Assembly: GCA_033239525.1 (NCBI GenBank)
Contig: BSYO01000009.1
Coordinates: 16,637,299 to 16,701,298 of the forward strand
From: Nepenthes gracilis
Taxonomy: Eukaryota; Streptophyta; Magnoliopsida; Caryophyllales; Nepenthaceae
Direction: 5' to 3'
DNA length: 64,000 nt
The notes beneath the pieces are model-generated. The model made no database searches. It saw only the letters and a program-made list of their open reading frames with translations, and was not told the origin of the DNA. The stretch's first letter is position 1, and each line of letters begins with the position of its first letter. A program made the translations under genes and the position numbers. Below are positions 1 to 11,619 of the stretch, one piece after another.

Positions 1-623
1 AACTTGTACATGTGATAAGGTGAGAGGGCTTCATAGATGTGTGGGTTCTAGTGGAAGATATTGAGCAAGTCAAGGACACGCATGCAAAGTAACCAAACAA
101 ACCCCACTGGTGCGAAGATGAATCCAACTCGATGTGTACCGTAGTGTTGGAGAGCAAATAGCAACACTAATACAAAACATGTTATAGGAATCACTGCATC
201 TCTAATCAGATAAAAGTCCAGTCCTATAACATCTTCAATTCCGGGCCATTGTGCCTGCACAACAACATTTTGCCCCAAATACTTTCGTTGAGCTTGATAA
301 CCCTGACCCAAACTGGCAACGGCAGGAGGATATGGGGATATAGATGTGTAGATGAAGTCAAGTGGGAACCCCAACTCGTTTGCAATGCATGAGAATGCCT
401 CCGCATTTGGAAATGTTGGCAAGGCATCTGGTTTTGCCAGTGCACGAACATGAGCATACATTGGGGCTGAAAGCTCAAGCGACAGTCCTTTATTGTCAAA
501 AATTACTCCTTTTGGAGTACACGTTCCATTCACACCATATGCAATAATAACAGGAGCAGGGTGCAGGGAGTGGGACACACATCTCACTCCATATGCAAGA
601 GAATGTCGTGCGACGCTGGTCAT
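1..623 (-). pseudogene. Chimeric fragment: ABC1-kinase piece fused to KUP potassium-transporter piece
   Basis: A 191-codon open frame (48-623) joins pieces of unrelated genes. Residues about 64-142 resemble the plant ABC1/ADCK atypical kinase family (plastid or mitochondrial quinone-related kinases): PTFPNAEAFSCI, then ASLGQGYQAQ, then GLDFYLIRD. The usual nucleotide-binding lysine position reads VVVQAQ, so a lysine appears lost. Residues 143-191 switch in frame to a HAK/KUP potassium-transporter segment with a membrane helix and FALQHYGTHRVGFIFAP. A TAG at 45-47 ends the frame, but KUP-like coding (NPHIYEALSPYHMYK) continues to base 1, so the stop is probably a W-to-stop change. Residues 1-63 are not recognised. 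Such in-frame joining of partial genes is typical of gene-capturing transposons (Helitrons, Pack-MULEs); no element ends were found. A non-functional chimera is the safest reading. Confidence 0.65.
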
Positions 624-640
624 AGGATCAGGCCTAGACC

Positions 641-1149
641 CTAAAATCCATGGGCTTGAATTATGGAAGGCATAGGCTGATTTTGGATTGGTGGCAGTCG
701 GTACGATGCAAAATCGGAATTTTTAGGAGACTGATTCTCATGTTTATTGTATGGATGTTGTGAGGCGTCAGCATTTGGAACCTTTGAAGCCGAAGATTGA
801 GCCATTTGAACCCTCCAAGCTTGCCACTTCCTCTCTGCATCTGCCCACTTAGCTACAATTGGCAGATTTGATCCTTTTATATTATGCTTTCCAATAGCAG
901 TTGCCAAACTTTCAAGGCCCTGGTCTTGAAAAGTAAGGCCCATGACTTGGCTTAAACGGCAATCTGCTTTACTGTAATTCCCCACTTGTTGATAGGAGCA
1001 GTAGCTGCTAGGCACTTCCAGGCTGTGTCCACGTAGTTGCAGAATTGTGTCCACGTAGCTTGTTTCCTGATCCTAGGGCCAAATATCCTCACCCCCTGGA
1101 GCAGAATTGTGTTGCACTTGAAAAATCTCAGGTGTTGTCTTCTCTTCAC
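641..1149 (-). pseudogene. Unrecognised gene-fragment exons upstream of the ABC1K/KUP chimera
   Basis: Two overlapping minus-strand open frames (641-1054 and 952-1149) read into the chimera at 1-623. The longer encodes 137 residues with a charged stretch (VAKWADAERKWQAWRVQMAQ) and a Ser/Pro/Asn-rich tail. I do not recognise the source gene. Base composition and frame continuity resemble coding DNA rather than intergenic DNA, and the position between other fragments suggests a further captured exon. Function unknown; unlikely to be an independent gene. Confidence 0.35.
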
Positions 1150-1249
1150 TAGGTGACGCGGTATCAGTCACTACCGGAACCCAATCGTAGACTTTTGTTT
1201 TAGAAATCTGGCAGTGTGGTGTCACCTCCTTAACTACTGCCTTGATTTT

Positions 1250-1680
1250 CTATTTGCTGTGAGTTCCAACACCATGACACAAGATGTAGTCAAGAAGTGG
1301 AAGCTGCACAGGGGTTGATGTCCACCCTTGTTTGGCAAATAGGTGGTGTACCAGTGTTCCCACTGGAGAACAGTGCAAGTTACCTAGCGTTACTACAATT
1401 GCTCCTTTCTTTCGTCTGTATTTAAATTGTAAAAGAAATTTACTCAAAAGAAGCTTGAATTGCAACACCGTAGGTTGCTTCACGCGCGTGACAATACCAT
1501 CCCTCTCATACATACCAGCATCAGTATGATCTTCCGCAAAAGTAAGGAAGTAGTAAGTGATTATAGTAGAAACACTCATAAAATTATTTAGTTCGTGCAA
1601 TGTTTGTCCCAAGCCATCGTCTAAAATCACCAGATCGCTAAATCGTTCTTGTAATTCCACAAATCCACACTTCCACAAAG
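1250..1680 (-). pseudogene. Unrecognised 142-codon exon-like ORF with a splice-acceptor-like upstream edge
   Basis: A 142-residue frame begins right after a strong acceptor-like sequence (T-rich tract then GCAG, minus strand; AG at 1682-1681). It contains LVILDDGLGQTLHELNNF and a basic centre FKYRRKKGAIVVTLGNLH and ends near 1250. No family was recognised. Codon-like composition and the acceptor suggest a real exon, internal to the minus-strand fragment block at 1-2.7 kb. It may be from an unknown plant gene captured by the same element as the ABC1K/KUP pieces. Confidence 0.35.
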
Positions 1681-1807
1681 CTGCAAAAAAGAGGTGTCAC
1701 TGACTCCACATCAGTGAGAATAATAAAATTTTTGATGGAGAGTAACAGAACTTCAGGCTTCGTTAAACAAGGATAGAATGTGATTTAGACATCTGATTGG
1801 GCATGAT

Positions 1808-2616
1808 GCATATCTGGTGAGGTTTAAGTAGTTGGAGGCACAACATCAAATCTACCAGTGCTGTCAAGGCTTGATAATGGCACAGTCTCCTTTACCTTCT
1901 CACCCGGTTCAACACCGTCGTTGTCCTTCTCGGGTTTGAATGACAATGGATGTGGAAGAACGATTAGGGTTTGAACAGGTGAGGATAAAATATTTGTGGT
2001 GAAAATCGGTAACGATGAGGGGGGTTGGGAAACAGCGAAGGAAGGGATTTCAAGTTGGGAAAAGTGAAGGTGTGGAGCGATTTGAGTGTCTGGTTGAACT
2101 GAAGGATGGAAAGTAACAGTAGAAAAAGCCACAGAAGGTAAAATGTTCACTGACCAATTAGGGTTTTGCTTAAATCTGTGGAGTGATTAGCTGAGCTCCA
2201 CCACGGACAACTGGAGTAGTGCTGTGGTGGAAGCCATGGTGGATGAGTTTGCAACAAATCTGTTGGTAGCCCGCCAAAGATCTTTCATCACGTTGGTAAG
2301 CTCGACGATGGACGCTTTGAGTGTGTCGAATGCTTGTTCTTCAGTCAACGCCATATCCTCTGCCTAGTCTCAATGAAGTACCAATAATACGTGCACGATC
2401 AGTGATGGCATCGGCATGGGAGGGACGATGACGAAATCGGAGTAGTCGGCCGAGGAGGGGAGTTCGGCAGAGGAGAAAATAGAGGGAACAGAGGGAGAAG
2501 GGAGAGTCAGAAAGAGAGAGAGCCGGACAAAAGGTGAGAGAGGAAAACAGAAGAGGAAGTTGAGGGAAATATCTTTTTCTTCTCTCCATCAATAGAACAG
2601 TGATCGGCTTTATATG
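1808..2616 (-). other. Promoter-like region and 5' ORFs of the chimeric fragment block
   Basis: On the minus strand there is a TATA-like CCATATAAAG near 2608-2616, a long C/T-rich leader (about 2360-2590), and an ATG at 2354. That ATG opens a short frame (MALTEEQAFDTLKASIVELT...) that stops after 55 codons. A second frame, 1824-2150, is Pro/Ser/Thr-rich. The arrangement looks like promoter, leader and first exon feeding the exon-like pieces at 1680 and below. Gene identity is unknown. Direct evidence is limited to the motif order; a transcript has not been shown. Confidence 0.35.
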
Positions 2617-2867
2617 GCCCAATAGTATCAGCAATATAACAGAAAAAAACACAGTTCTCAAAACAAATAATAGAGAATAAACGTGCAGGGACAAGGAATT
2701 ATAACAAAAAAAAGGAATAAAAATAAATTGGGAACAAATAAAAAAACAGGGGTGAGAACAAATAACATATGGCTCATAATAGTTCCCCACCGACATACAG
2801 CCAAGAAAAGGCGGCGAAAAAGTAAGGAAAATGTAGGCACGCTAGGTTAAAATCATGATAGAAACAC

Positions 2868-2930
2868 ATGACGAAGCATCGTATTGTTCGCAGACGTTCC
2901 AACATGACCTGACATGCACCAGTCTTACAA
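2868..2930. repeat. Dispersed repeat, copy A (second copy near 44045)
   Basis: About 60 bp starting CATGACGAAGCATC and containing CCAACATGACCTGACATGC closely matches 44045-44107 (CATGACAAAGCATC, CCAACATGACTTGACATGC), in the same orientation. Both copies sit beside P450 exons, so they could mark a shared ancestral intron or an interspersed repeat. Confidence 0.5.
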
Positions 2931-3057
2931 GGTAGAATGTAGCCATCCACACCACAAAGAGGACGACACGCCCTAAATTTGATCACATGGAAGCCTGGGC
3001 ATCTTCTATAAATTAGGGTTTTCATCCCCTCCTCCATGACTCATGACATAGTTCATT

Positions 3058-3177
3058 TGCTATGTGACACCGAATATCATATGAATACAACTATAGCACC
3101 CAAGATCATAAGTTTATTGCTATTTGACACCTAATGTCATATGAATACAACCATAGCACCCAAGATCATATGATTAC
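3058..3177. repeat. Tandem duplication, 60 bp x 2
   Basis: The block beginning TGCTATGTGACACC (3058) repeats with period 60 at 3118 (TGCTATTTGACACC). The copies differ by only a few substitutions. No coding role is visible. Confidence 0.85.
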
Positions 3178-4118
3178 CTGAGTACAATACAAATAGAAAA
3201 TAAATTTTACTGTAAACAAATAACAGTTAAGGACAAACAAAAAAGATATGTCAAGTAAAATTTAGTTATATCAGTGGTCACTATTGAAAAAAAAAAGAAT
3301 GAAAGAAAAGATAGTCATAAAATTATAAAAACATTTTACTCAGATTTTTTTTAAAAAAAAATCTATCTCTAAAAAAAGATGATATATAAAAGAAAACTGT
3401 TGTGGTAATTATTATATAAATTAATGGAGGCCTAATGACTATAAACTTGCATGTAGCTCTTCTCTAACTTTTTTTTTTTTTTTTTTGGGGAAATCTTTAT
3501 AGCACCATTTTGGAATGGAAAATGCTATTATGCAATCCATCTACAATTATTCTTTCTACTTGTGGGGCCATTGGGATCTAAAAAGAATAAAATAAATAAA
3601 ATGGTTCCCACACATGGAGAGGGGTTGTAAATGGGTTTTGAGGGTTGGAATGTGTAGTAATGCTCTTCAGTTTAATAGTAAACTAGCTATAATATATATT
3701 AAGTGTGACCTATTTGTTGTGTGATGGGCCTATTTGGATTTTCAATTAGAAAAGTTCCTTTATACTATTTGTTGTAAATTTTTAATGAAAATTAGTATTG
3801 ACCTATTATTTTAAACCCATCAATTATATTTATAATAAGATTTTATAAGATCTTAGAAATAATATTTTGTGGCCGTTCGTCTAGTAATTTTATTTTCAAA
3901 AATACTGAAATATTTCTTCCTTTACACTTGATTTTTTCTAATATGTATGATTTAGCATATGATTTTATGTTGACAAATTGGGTGGTAATTTAACCCAATT
4001 TTGATAGCACTTTTTTTACTTTTTGAGAGTAAGTTTCAACGTAATCTTATCATATGTACTATGCACGATATTATTCAAATGTATAGGGGGGAAGAGATAG
4101 TCAAGTGTTTTGTTTTAC
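3178..4118. other. AT-rich sequence downstream of P450 exon 1 (probable intron 1)
   Basis: No gene seen. The right edge is a good minus-strand GT donor (4118-4117), so at least the beginning is probably P450 intron sequence. It contains a poly-T tract around 3470-3486 and several short A/T runs. The matching next exon is not found to the left within this window. Confidence 0.5.
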
Positions 4119-4909
4119 CTCCATCCCGGTATATAGACTGATTGCACAAACGGCATAGCAAGTACGGTTTGTTCTGTCAAAAGATGAAATATCTTTCTAC
4201 CTTCTTCGTAACTGCTACTAAATGCTGCTCTAGAAATCATGTCGCCTGTCAAGTTTTCGAGAAACGGCAAGACATCTAACTCGACTGATCCTTTCACCGA
4301 AGCCATTTCTTCCCATTTTCTAAGCATCTCGCTGCAGCTCAGATGCATCGCCGGTATCATCCCTTTCAGCTTCTCCATATGGAAAGCAGGGCTGATAACT
4401 TTCCGGTGCTTAGCCCATTTCTCGCCCTCATGGGCGAGGAGGCCCTGCACGAGCAGCCTGAGAATCGGATTGATATCGTTAGGCTTTTGGTACTCGTCGT
4501 ACTTGGTTAGAACCTCCTTCACCGACTCGAGATCCATGAGGATCAGCCAGGGTCTCGTGCCGACCCAGGCAAAAGAGTCCCTTCCATGTTTATTGACAGT
4601 GTGATGAAGGAAAGGGACGATACGAGGCACCACGTCGTCGGAGATGTCGATGGGCTTGGACAGTGCTTCCTTTGTTATCTTGATGAGCTCTTTCGCATCT
4701 CCGATGAACGGCCGGTAAGGATTTCCCCTGAGACCTTGCCGTCTCAGCCGCCTCTCCGTCTCCTTCGGTCTTATCCACGCCCAGTCCACCACTCTCCACG
4801 CCACCGTCAGAATTACTATCAAAACAGAGCACAAGGCGACTGTTTGGTGTAGAATCTCCGCCATAACCGACTGATTGATGACGAGAGGGCGGGAGGAGGA
4901 CATGAGCAC
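4119..4909 (-). CDS. Cytochrome P450, CYP72-clan, first exon (N-terminal half)
   Basis: Heme mono-oxygenase of the endoplasmic reticulum; the substrate cannot be told from sequence. The first 264 residues carry an N-terminal hydrophobic anchor (VALCSVLIVILTVAW), then WAWIRPKETERRLRRQGLRG, and family-typical blocks such as PFLHHTVNKHG, LLAHEGEKWAKHRKVISPAFH and LSCSEMLRKWEE, all typical of CYP72A-like enzymes. The frame reaches VYIPGW and then an AG/GTAAAAC donor at 4119/4118. That donor is phase-compatible with the acceptor at 42376/42375 of the C-terminal piece. Possible starts are at 4909, 4903 or 4864; the first is used here. No C-terminal exon lies downstream (below 4119) in the window, so this is either one gene of a tandem pair with a large intron running off the left edge, or a truncated copy. 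Confidence 0.85.
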
Positions 4910-5171
4910 TTTTCTTGTGAAGCTGAACTGCGCATTTTATCAGGTGGGAAGAACAACCTCTGTGCTTGGCATATCGGGGAGGCAACAACTTCTTTGATCG
5001 GAGTTTATGATTTTAAATAAAATAATGTTGAGGATAATTTGTTTTAATTTTTTTTTGATAAATATTAATATTTACTGAATATTTAAATAAATATGAGAAT
5101 TTCTTAACAAATAGTTTGTTTAATATAATCCCATATAACTAATTTATACGCTTATTTTTAAAATTTTAATA
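4910..5171. other. 5' flank of the P450 first exon
   Basis: AT-rich sequence upstream (minus-strand sense) of the P450 start. No clear TATA box was chosen. The solo LTR at 5177 lies about 270 bp upstream of the start codon and could influence the promoter. Confidence 0.4.
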
Positions 5172-5176
5172 GATTT

Positions 5177-6001
5177 TGTTGGGTTCCAATACCCGGGGTC
5201 CCTAAAAAGAATGGGCAAGGGATGAGTATTTGACCCGAGAAGCCCAAGCTGTCAGTTTGTCCAAGACCTCGTAAGGTGTTCGCAGCCCGAGGACATTCCG
5301 CGATGAGCCCAAAAGCCTTTAGTAAGTCAGCAATGCAGTTAGCGACCGAGAACTTTCTCATTCCGTTCGAGAACAAGCGCGATATGGTATCTAATCCGCG
5401 GACTCATCCAAAGGCTAAGAAGGTCAGTAAAGGACGAGGACTCTCCCTGATGTCCGGAATGCCAGCTCAGCTTCACAGTTACCAAGAAACACGCAACCCA
5501 TGCATCACGCCACCGTCGTAGTAAGTAACAAACCCCAGACATGCCTTGTCACTTCAAGACTGACATTCCTGACAAGGTATGACCAATTAGCGGCGTTGGC
5601 AGCTAGCTTCTTGCACACGCTAGCATGCCTGACACAGCATGGTCGTGTCAGCAGAGTAGGTGGTCAGCCTCCTTGTATGCACCAACAGCCACGTGGATAT
5701 TTTCAGCAGCCAGATTTCTCTATAAATACCCACTTAGAGCACACAAGAAAGGAATCTTCATCTCTGGAAAGTAAAAAAAAGATAAAAGAAGGAAAAGAAA
5801 GGGTTTCTCCATACTTTGTATTTTGTACACAACAAGTAATCGATAGTAAAGATCCATTTCAGGTTTCAAGTCTCGTAGTTTTTTCCTCCTTGTTTTAGGG
5901 GAGGTTTTTCACGTAAAAATTCGGTCTCAATCTCTCTCTCTCTCCAACTCCAAACCTCGATACTTGTATTGCTCTGGACCCCCGAAAATCGGGACGCAAC
6001 A
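5177..6001. mobile_element. Solo LTR with 5-bp TSD GATTT
   Basis: Begins TGTTGGGTTCC, ends GGGACGCAACA, and is flanked by identical GATTT at 5172-5176 and 6002-6006. It holds a TATA-like CTATAAATACCC near 5720. No internal retroelement sequence lies between the duplications, so it is a solo LTR left by LTR-LTR recombination, or a non-coding relative. The termini resemble those of element 2 LTRs. Confidence 0.9.
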
Positions 6002-6006
6002 GATTT

Positions 6007-7061
6007 TATATATAAACAGGCAAGCGATGATAAATAAATCATAAACTATAGAAGTATAACAAATAGTTATTTTATGATTTGACGTAACAATGGGCAATGT
6101 TGATAGGATGAGATTTGTCACACTAACAAATTGTGCCATAAAAGGGGCCATGCAAATCCTTGACCATGCCTTTGTATCTCATATTTGGCTGCCTCAATGT
6201 CACCTTGGTCCTCCTTTTACTCAAGTTGGTAGCCACATTACATGCAACATCCAATGATGATACTGCCACCCTTACTAAATAGTCTTTGGGCCTTGGCTTC
6301 TTCCTCTAAGCAACTCACCTGAATATCAATTGAATTTTTCTCTACATTTGTGTTGTCACTACTTTTATACTATGCCTATTTTTGTTTGTCTAACTGATAC
6401 CTTGCATCTTTCTAAGAGGATCATTCCTGTGTATTACTCTTTATTTGTTTTGAAATGTTTTGACCAGAGGATGGAGATAAAAAAAGAAAAAAAAATTAAT
6501 TTTGTAGTATTATCATATTAATATACTAATGTAGAATTGGAACGATCAAAATATATATACGAAGGGAAAAACAAATTTAAGTATTTTAGGATCAAGCTAG
6601 ATTCTATATTTTTTTAAAATAAGCTTTCTTGTCTTTGTATTGACTTAAAGAAATGGCTTAGGCCCCATTTGGGAGGTAGGAATTCTCACAAATGTGTCTA
6701 AATCATATGAATTATTAACTCATAAACTTATTTAAACTTTACCCCACAGCTTAATTTGTTAGGTTTGTTAGTTTCTTAATATAAAATTAGAAATTAGATT
6801 ATTAGACAAGTAATCTTGAATTTAGATTCTAAAATTTTTATTTTCTTTCAATTATTTTTTATCATGTGATTGATATGGATCTATGTTTAATCCAATATTT
6901 CAAACCTAGAAGGAGCAAGGGAGTGTGTTAGATTATAAAATACCTTGGAGCTTTCTATTAGCAGTTTGAGGGATGTCTAGACATGGTAGAGTTTGAATAT
7001 GTTGTTTTAATTATCTAACAATTTGAATACGTTGATCCGATTATGGGATTAGGTTAGTTTG
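6007..7061. other. AT-rich intergenic DNA, no gene seen
   Basis: No convincing coding sequence. Short frames here are not supported by any recognisable protein. There are A-rich tracts near 6480-6500. Confidence 0.6.
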
Positions 7062-7066
7062 GAACC

Positions 7067-8064
7067 TATTGGGTCCCATGTCCTGGCCCATGGAGCATGT
7101 CCAAGCCCACGAAGCAGGCCGCGGCCTGCAAGAGATCCTCCCAAAGCCCACGCGAGACAGTTGGCCCAGCCCAAGGAACGAAAGACGCGAACCCACGTTG
7201 GCGGAAGACAACGAAAACCTGCAATGCATTAAATGCGTCGCCGGGAATAGGCGAAAAAGGCGGAAAGGCTAGCCAATAAAGGGATGGCTGGCGCAGCGCC
7301 AACGGCACTCGCTGCCGTCTGCAGGTGGCCAACCAATCCCCGCTAAGGGGGAAGTCGGGCGTGGTCAACAACGCTCAGTAGCGTGCCAGCCACGGTAAAA
7401 GGACAACTGGCGTGACCGGCGGTCCACAACAGTGACCAGCGGCGCGATGGCCCAAGCAACGGGCGTTTTGGCCCCTAAGAGTCCAACGGGGAGGCGTATA
7501 AGAGTCCTCACACCCCACAGAGAAAAGGATCCTCTCCTTCAGCATCTTCATCTACTACTTTCTTTGAATCTAGAATTCAAGCGTCGAGATATACTCTACT
7601 GCCCCCCTTTTCTCTAATCGATCACACGAGAGTAACGAGTCGGAACTGGGTATCTCCCCACTTCCGTCGGTGATAGCTAGCTCGCTCTCGTTCCTAGCAT
7701 CATCTTAGATAACGGGAAAGTCAGCCACCCATTGCGGTGCACCAAGGAAGCCAGGCCTTCCACTACCTGCTCACTGCATTCTCCACAACACCGTACAAGC
7801 ATCTCTTACGCTTCCACAGCATTCCTCCGCGCAACACCTTAGCGTGCGCCGTTTCCGTTTATTGCGGGAATTTGCTGACTTGAGCGTCGGAGCGGCCTCG
7901 GTGGGAAAAATCCTACCGGACCCTTGACCTCTTGTTTGTTATTTGTGTTGTGCAGGTCCAGGTTAATAGAGACGGAGACCGGACCCTTCTTCCGAAGCCG
8001 CCACACGCTTGGAAATCCGAAGGCTCCCTAATCTGTACGACAACCGGGGGCTCAGGACGCAATA
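7067..8064 (+). mobile_element. Solo LTR of the element 2 family, TSD GAACC
   Basis: Related to the element 2 LTRs (shared GGGTCCCATGTCCTG start, GCGTATAAGAG TATA region near 7494, TTGAGCGTCGGAG block near 7879, and GGACGCAA end). Identical GAACC flanks lie at 7062-7066 and 8065-8069. The terminal TG and CA have both become TA, consistent with transition decay after insertion. No internal region is present. Confidence 0.9.
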
Positions 8065-8069
8065 GAACC

Positions 8070-8543
8070 TTTGATATAAAGGTCCACTTTGTTTAAGTTT
8101 TAAAATAATATCTGTCAAATGTATTCATGATTGTTAAGACTAATGCATCAAATATAGGATATAAATATATACTAAAAAAAAAAGTCTAATTCATACAATT
8201 AAGTTTTAAATTATAAGTTTTTACTTGAAGTTATGACTCAGATACCAAAAAAGTTATTCAACAATTAAAAGAAATTTTTATCAATTATTTCATAAATTTT
8301 AAAATTTTAATATTAAAAATAAATATTTACTAGATGGCTCGCTATTTTATTTATTTTTAATTTTGATATTAAATTTATTAAAAAAATTTAATTTCTTTAT
8401 TAGATTTTTTAATAAAATAATTTCTTCATGGTCATGACACCTAAAAATGATAAGCAAGAGGACATTGCAGCTCCCCCTACTCCAACTAAATAGACAGCTA
8501 AGGATTATGACATGCCACTTCCTAAAAAATCTATTCCAATATT
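8070..8543. other. AT-rich intergenic DNA
   Basis: No gene seen; very AT-rich. Forms the left target-site context of element 1. Confidence 0.6.
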
Positions 8544-8548
8544 TAACC

Positions 8549-9947
8549 TGATGGGTATACCAATAATGGGTGGCCCAAAGAAAGGTCAACGGAAGCCCAT
8601 TAAGGTCAATCAACGTTTCTAACGGCCCAATAAGAAGACGGGCCCAGGAACTAAAAGGCTCAAGAGGCGGTCAAGCGTTGGCATTGGCCGTCTGGCGGCC
8701 AACTTGCTCACAAAGCAGTCAACTCGGCGTTGACCGATTTCTTCAGGCCTTCAAAGGCTTTGCACTTGATGATGAGCCTATTCCATTCGGCCCCATGACT
8801 CATCACTTGGCCGCCCTTGCTCTCCCTTCGTTCTCACAAGGCGGCCAACAAGGCGACGGTCAACTCGAGGCGTTAACCGTCTGCTTCCCTACATCTGCCG
8901 AGCCCAAACGAGGCCCTTCTGATAATGTGCACGACTCCCTCGAGCCCATAGCCCCAAATGGAGGTCAAAGAACGGATGCTTTTCATAAGGGCGGTCAACA
9001 CACACGCAGACGGTCAACCCAGGCGTTAACCGTCCGCGCTTTGCACATTGGGCCCCAAAAAGCCTTCTAACAGTAACGGGCCTGACCCGATTAGGTCCAT
9101 CAGTCGTAACAAGGCCAGCCACGATCTTCCAAGGATATTCCACGATCTCAAAGGGAATATCAGCAGGATTGGCGCCCTTCAAATAAGGAAGGCGCCAGAT
9201 CCTTCCAACTCCTTGCCAGCCAAGGAACCTCAACGGTAAGGAAAGAGACTAACTTGGAAGGTGGTTGACTGCCTCAGAAGGAAACAATCCTCCACAATTG
9301 GGCAACAAGCATCAGCCTCCAGAAGAAAGGTCAACAGCAGAAGATTGGGAGGATCACTCCTTCCAAAAGAGGAGGATCGCCATCTTTGCCATAAAAGAGG
9401 CCCTGGATCCACCATCCAGGGCACACTATCTTACACGTTTTCTTGAACGCTTTCATACAGGCTTTCTTGAACGCTTTCATCTGTGCTCGATCTGGCATTC
9501 GGGGATACTTTCATTCAGGCCTTGAGACATTCTCTCTTCAAGCTCAGACTGAGACAGAAAACCCTAAGTGCTCTGAGAAGCAAGTTCTGGTTCCCAGCAG
9601 CCAAACTCTCAATCACAATCCAACTCCAAGGCAACGAACGGGTCTTTATACACGTTCTCTGCCTTCCCACCATCCAGATACGAGAAAGGACTTGCGCCTT
9701 TCTGACATCTGGAACAAAACACTCCTTTCCTTTCTCCCATTGCTTTCAATCTCTTTCAGTCCCTTCCATTGAAGGCTGGTTTACTGACTTGAGCGTCGGA
9801 GTGTTTTCGGTGGGATTACATCCCGCCGTAAACGCTGACCTCTTGTTCGTTTTAGTGGTGTGTAGGATTCGTACTCGGTGAACGGAGCCGATTCAAACCA
9901 TTCAGAAGAATCCGAATCTGTTCGAAGTCGGATCCAGGTACGCATCA
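8549..9947 (+). repeat. Element 1 5' LTR
   Basis: Starts TGATGGGTATACC and ends GTACGCATCA. A TATA-like CATAAAAGAGG lies near 9390. A downstream block contains TTGAGCGTCGGAGTG (about 9786), shared with other LTRs in the window. Many GGTCAA/TTGAC W-box cores occur in the first 800 bp. It is more mutated than the 3' copy in the inverted W-box region. Confidence 0.95.
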
Positions 9948-9948
9948 T

Positions 9949-9965
9949 TGGCGCCGTCTGTGGAA
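9949..9965 (+). promoter_or_regulatory. Primer-binding site, tRNA-Asp-like
   Basis: TGGCGCCGTCTGTGG lies one base after the 5' LTR. The first ten bases match the 3' end complement of plant tRNA-Asp; later bases diverge, as is common in Tat elements. Confidence 0.8.
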
Positions 9966-10031
9966 AGAGCTTACGAAAAGCCTACCACAAAGAATCTGCA
10001 CAAACCCTCTCTGTCACCTTCTGCTTCAACA

Positions 10032-11580
10032 ATGGTAAACACGAGAGCACAGGCTAGCGACCCCGCCAGAGATGCTACTAACCTTGACCCAAGGCCATCT
10101 TTGTGATGTCACGGTCGCGGGGCTATGTGGCGAAGTTTCACCGCCTTACATTTAACAACTGGTGGAGCAGATGCAGGCTAACAATCGCCTGCTTCAACTG
10201 CTTTGTGAGCAGAAAGAACAACAACAACAAGCGGCTCCACCAACCGTTATTCCCACTCCTACCACCAAGAAGGGTGGCCAGAGGAAGAAGAAGCCGGCCA
10301 AGAGGCCCGTAAAAGCTGGAAACAATCTGGCTCCAGCATCCTCCCACGTTCCTGGCCAGAACAGGCCAATGGAACGCTCCGGGAGTACATCCCCGACAGA
10401 GAGCCTAGAACGGAGAAATCCTCGATACTCTCGGGCAGAAGACCGCCGCACAGTCCAGGAGCGAGTCTCCCGGACCGCCAGATCCACAGGAGGTAGCAGC
10501 CGACCGGCTGCTGAAAACAAGACGGAGTTGAGGAATTTTCTCAACTCCAAGAGATCAGCAAACGCTACTCGTGCCGATCCACGAGTGGACCAAATCTGGA
10601 ACCACGTGTTCCAGAATGATGAGCGCGCCATCGACTTGGACATGTCTCCTTTCACTGCTGAAATCCTGAACCGTCCACTGCCATCCAAGTTCAAGATGCC
10701 GTCCCTTGACTTATACGATGGGGGCAGTGATCCGGTTGACCACCTGGATCACTTTCGCACCCATCTAAGTCTACAAGGGCTAGAAGACTCGGCGATGTGC
10801 CGCTACTTCCCACTTACACTGAAGGGAGACGCCAGAATCTGGTTTCACCATCTCCCTTTAGGCTCTGTCAGCAGTTTCCGTGAACTCATGGACCTTTTCC
10901 TGGCTTAGTATGCATTGAGCCGACGGGAAGAGAAACAGCCGTGGCACCTCTCCCACATAAAGCAGAAACCTGGAGAGAACCCACGGCGCTTCCTGGATCG
11001 CTTCGTGGCTGAGGCCAGAAGGATTCCCAGGATTACTGAGGAGATGAAGTTGGGCGGCTTCATCTCAGCACTAACTTATGGAGATTTCTTTAAGCATTTG
11101 GCTCACAAGAATCCCCAGACATTTCGCGAGGCAGAATCCATTACCAGGGCATACGCTGCTGCAGAAGAGGCCAACGAGACAAAACGTCCAGAACGGGCGA
11201 ATCAGCCTCGGCCAATTCCTGGAGATGGAAAGAGAAAGTTTGCTGGTGGAGAACACCCCCGCCAGAAACAGCGCCGGACTGGACCCTCAGAACGAAGAGA
11301 CTACGGGCCCACCACCTTCACGCCCTTGACGGACACGCGCTTCAATGTCCTGATGTAAATCCGTGGGAAAAAGTTTCTGAAGTGGCCAAAAACACTGAAA
11401 AAGGACTCTGAAAATCAGTCTAAGTACTGTGACTTTCACCGCTTTGCTGGCCACTCAATCGAAGACTGCAAGACCCTGCAGAGGGAAATTGAAGACCTGA
11501 TTCGTAGGGGACATCTCACTCGATTCGTCAAGGGACCTGGACAGAACCCGGGAGCAGCTGATGAAGAGGGGCAGGAGTAG
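10032..11580 (+). pseudogene. gag: Element 1 gag
   Basis: Encodes the structural capsid protein of the retrotransposon particle. The first ATG (10032) gives MVNTRAQAS, the same start as element 2 gag, but soon hits a TGA and shifts frame. The main body, 10162-10908, has a Q-rich coiled start and the capsid core (FPLTLKGDARIWFHHLP). TAG at 10906 and TAA at 11356 interrupt it; both are C-to-T changes of glutamine codons by context. The zinc knuckle is CDFHRFAGHSIEDC (about 11428-11469), a variant with H in the second position. A TAG at 11578 is also in frame with the protease frame that follows, so gag and pol were probably one reading frame. Confidence 0.85.
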
Positions 11581-11619
11581 ACGCCTCCTCGGAACCGGAT
11601 TGCGGCAGGAGTAGTCAAC

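Noticed and set aside
2341..2840. Hydrophobic minus-strand ORFs (Leu/Phe/Ser-rich)
   Set aside because: They translate a C/T-rich promoter-leader region; more likely 5' UTR than membrane protein.
8570..9881. Several LTR ORFs of 110-166 codons
   Set aside because: Repeated in both element 1 LTRs, low-complexity, no domain; LTR regulatory DNA.
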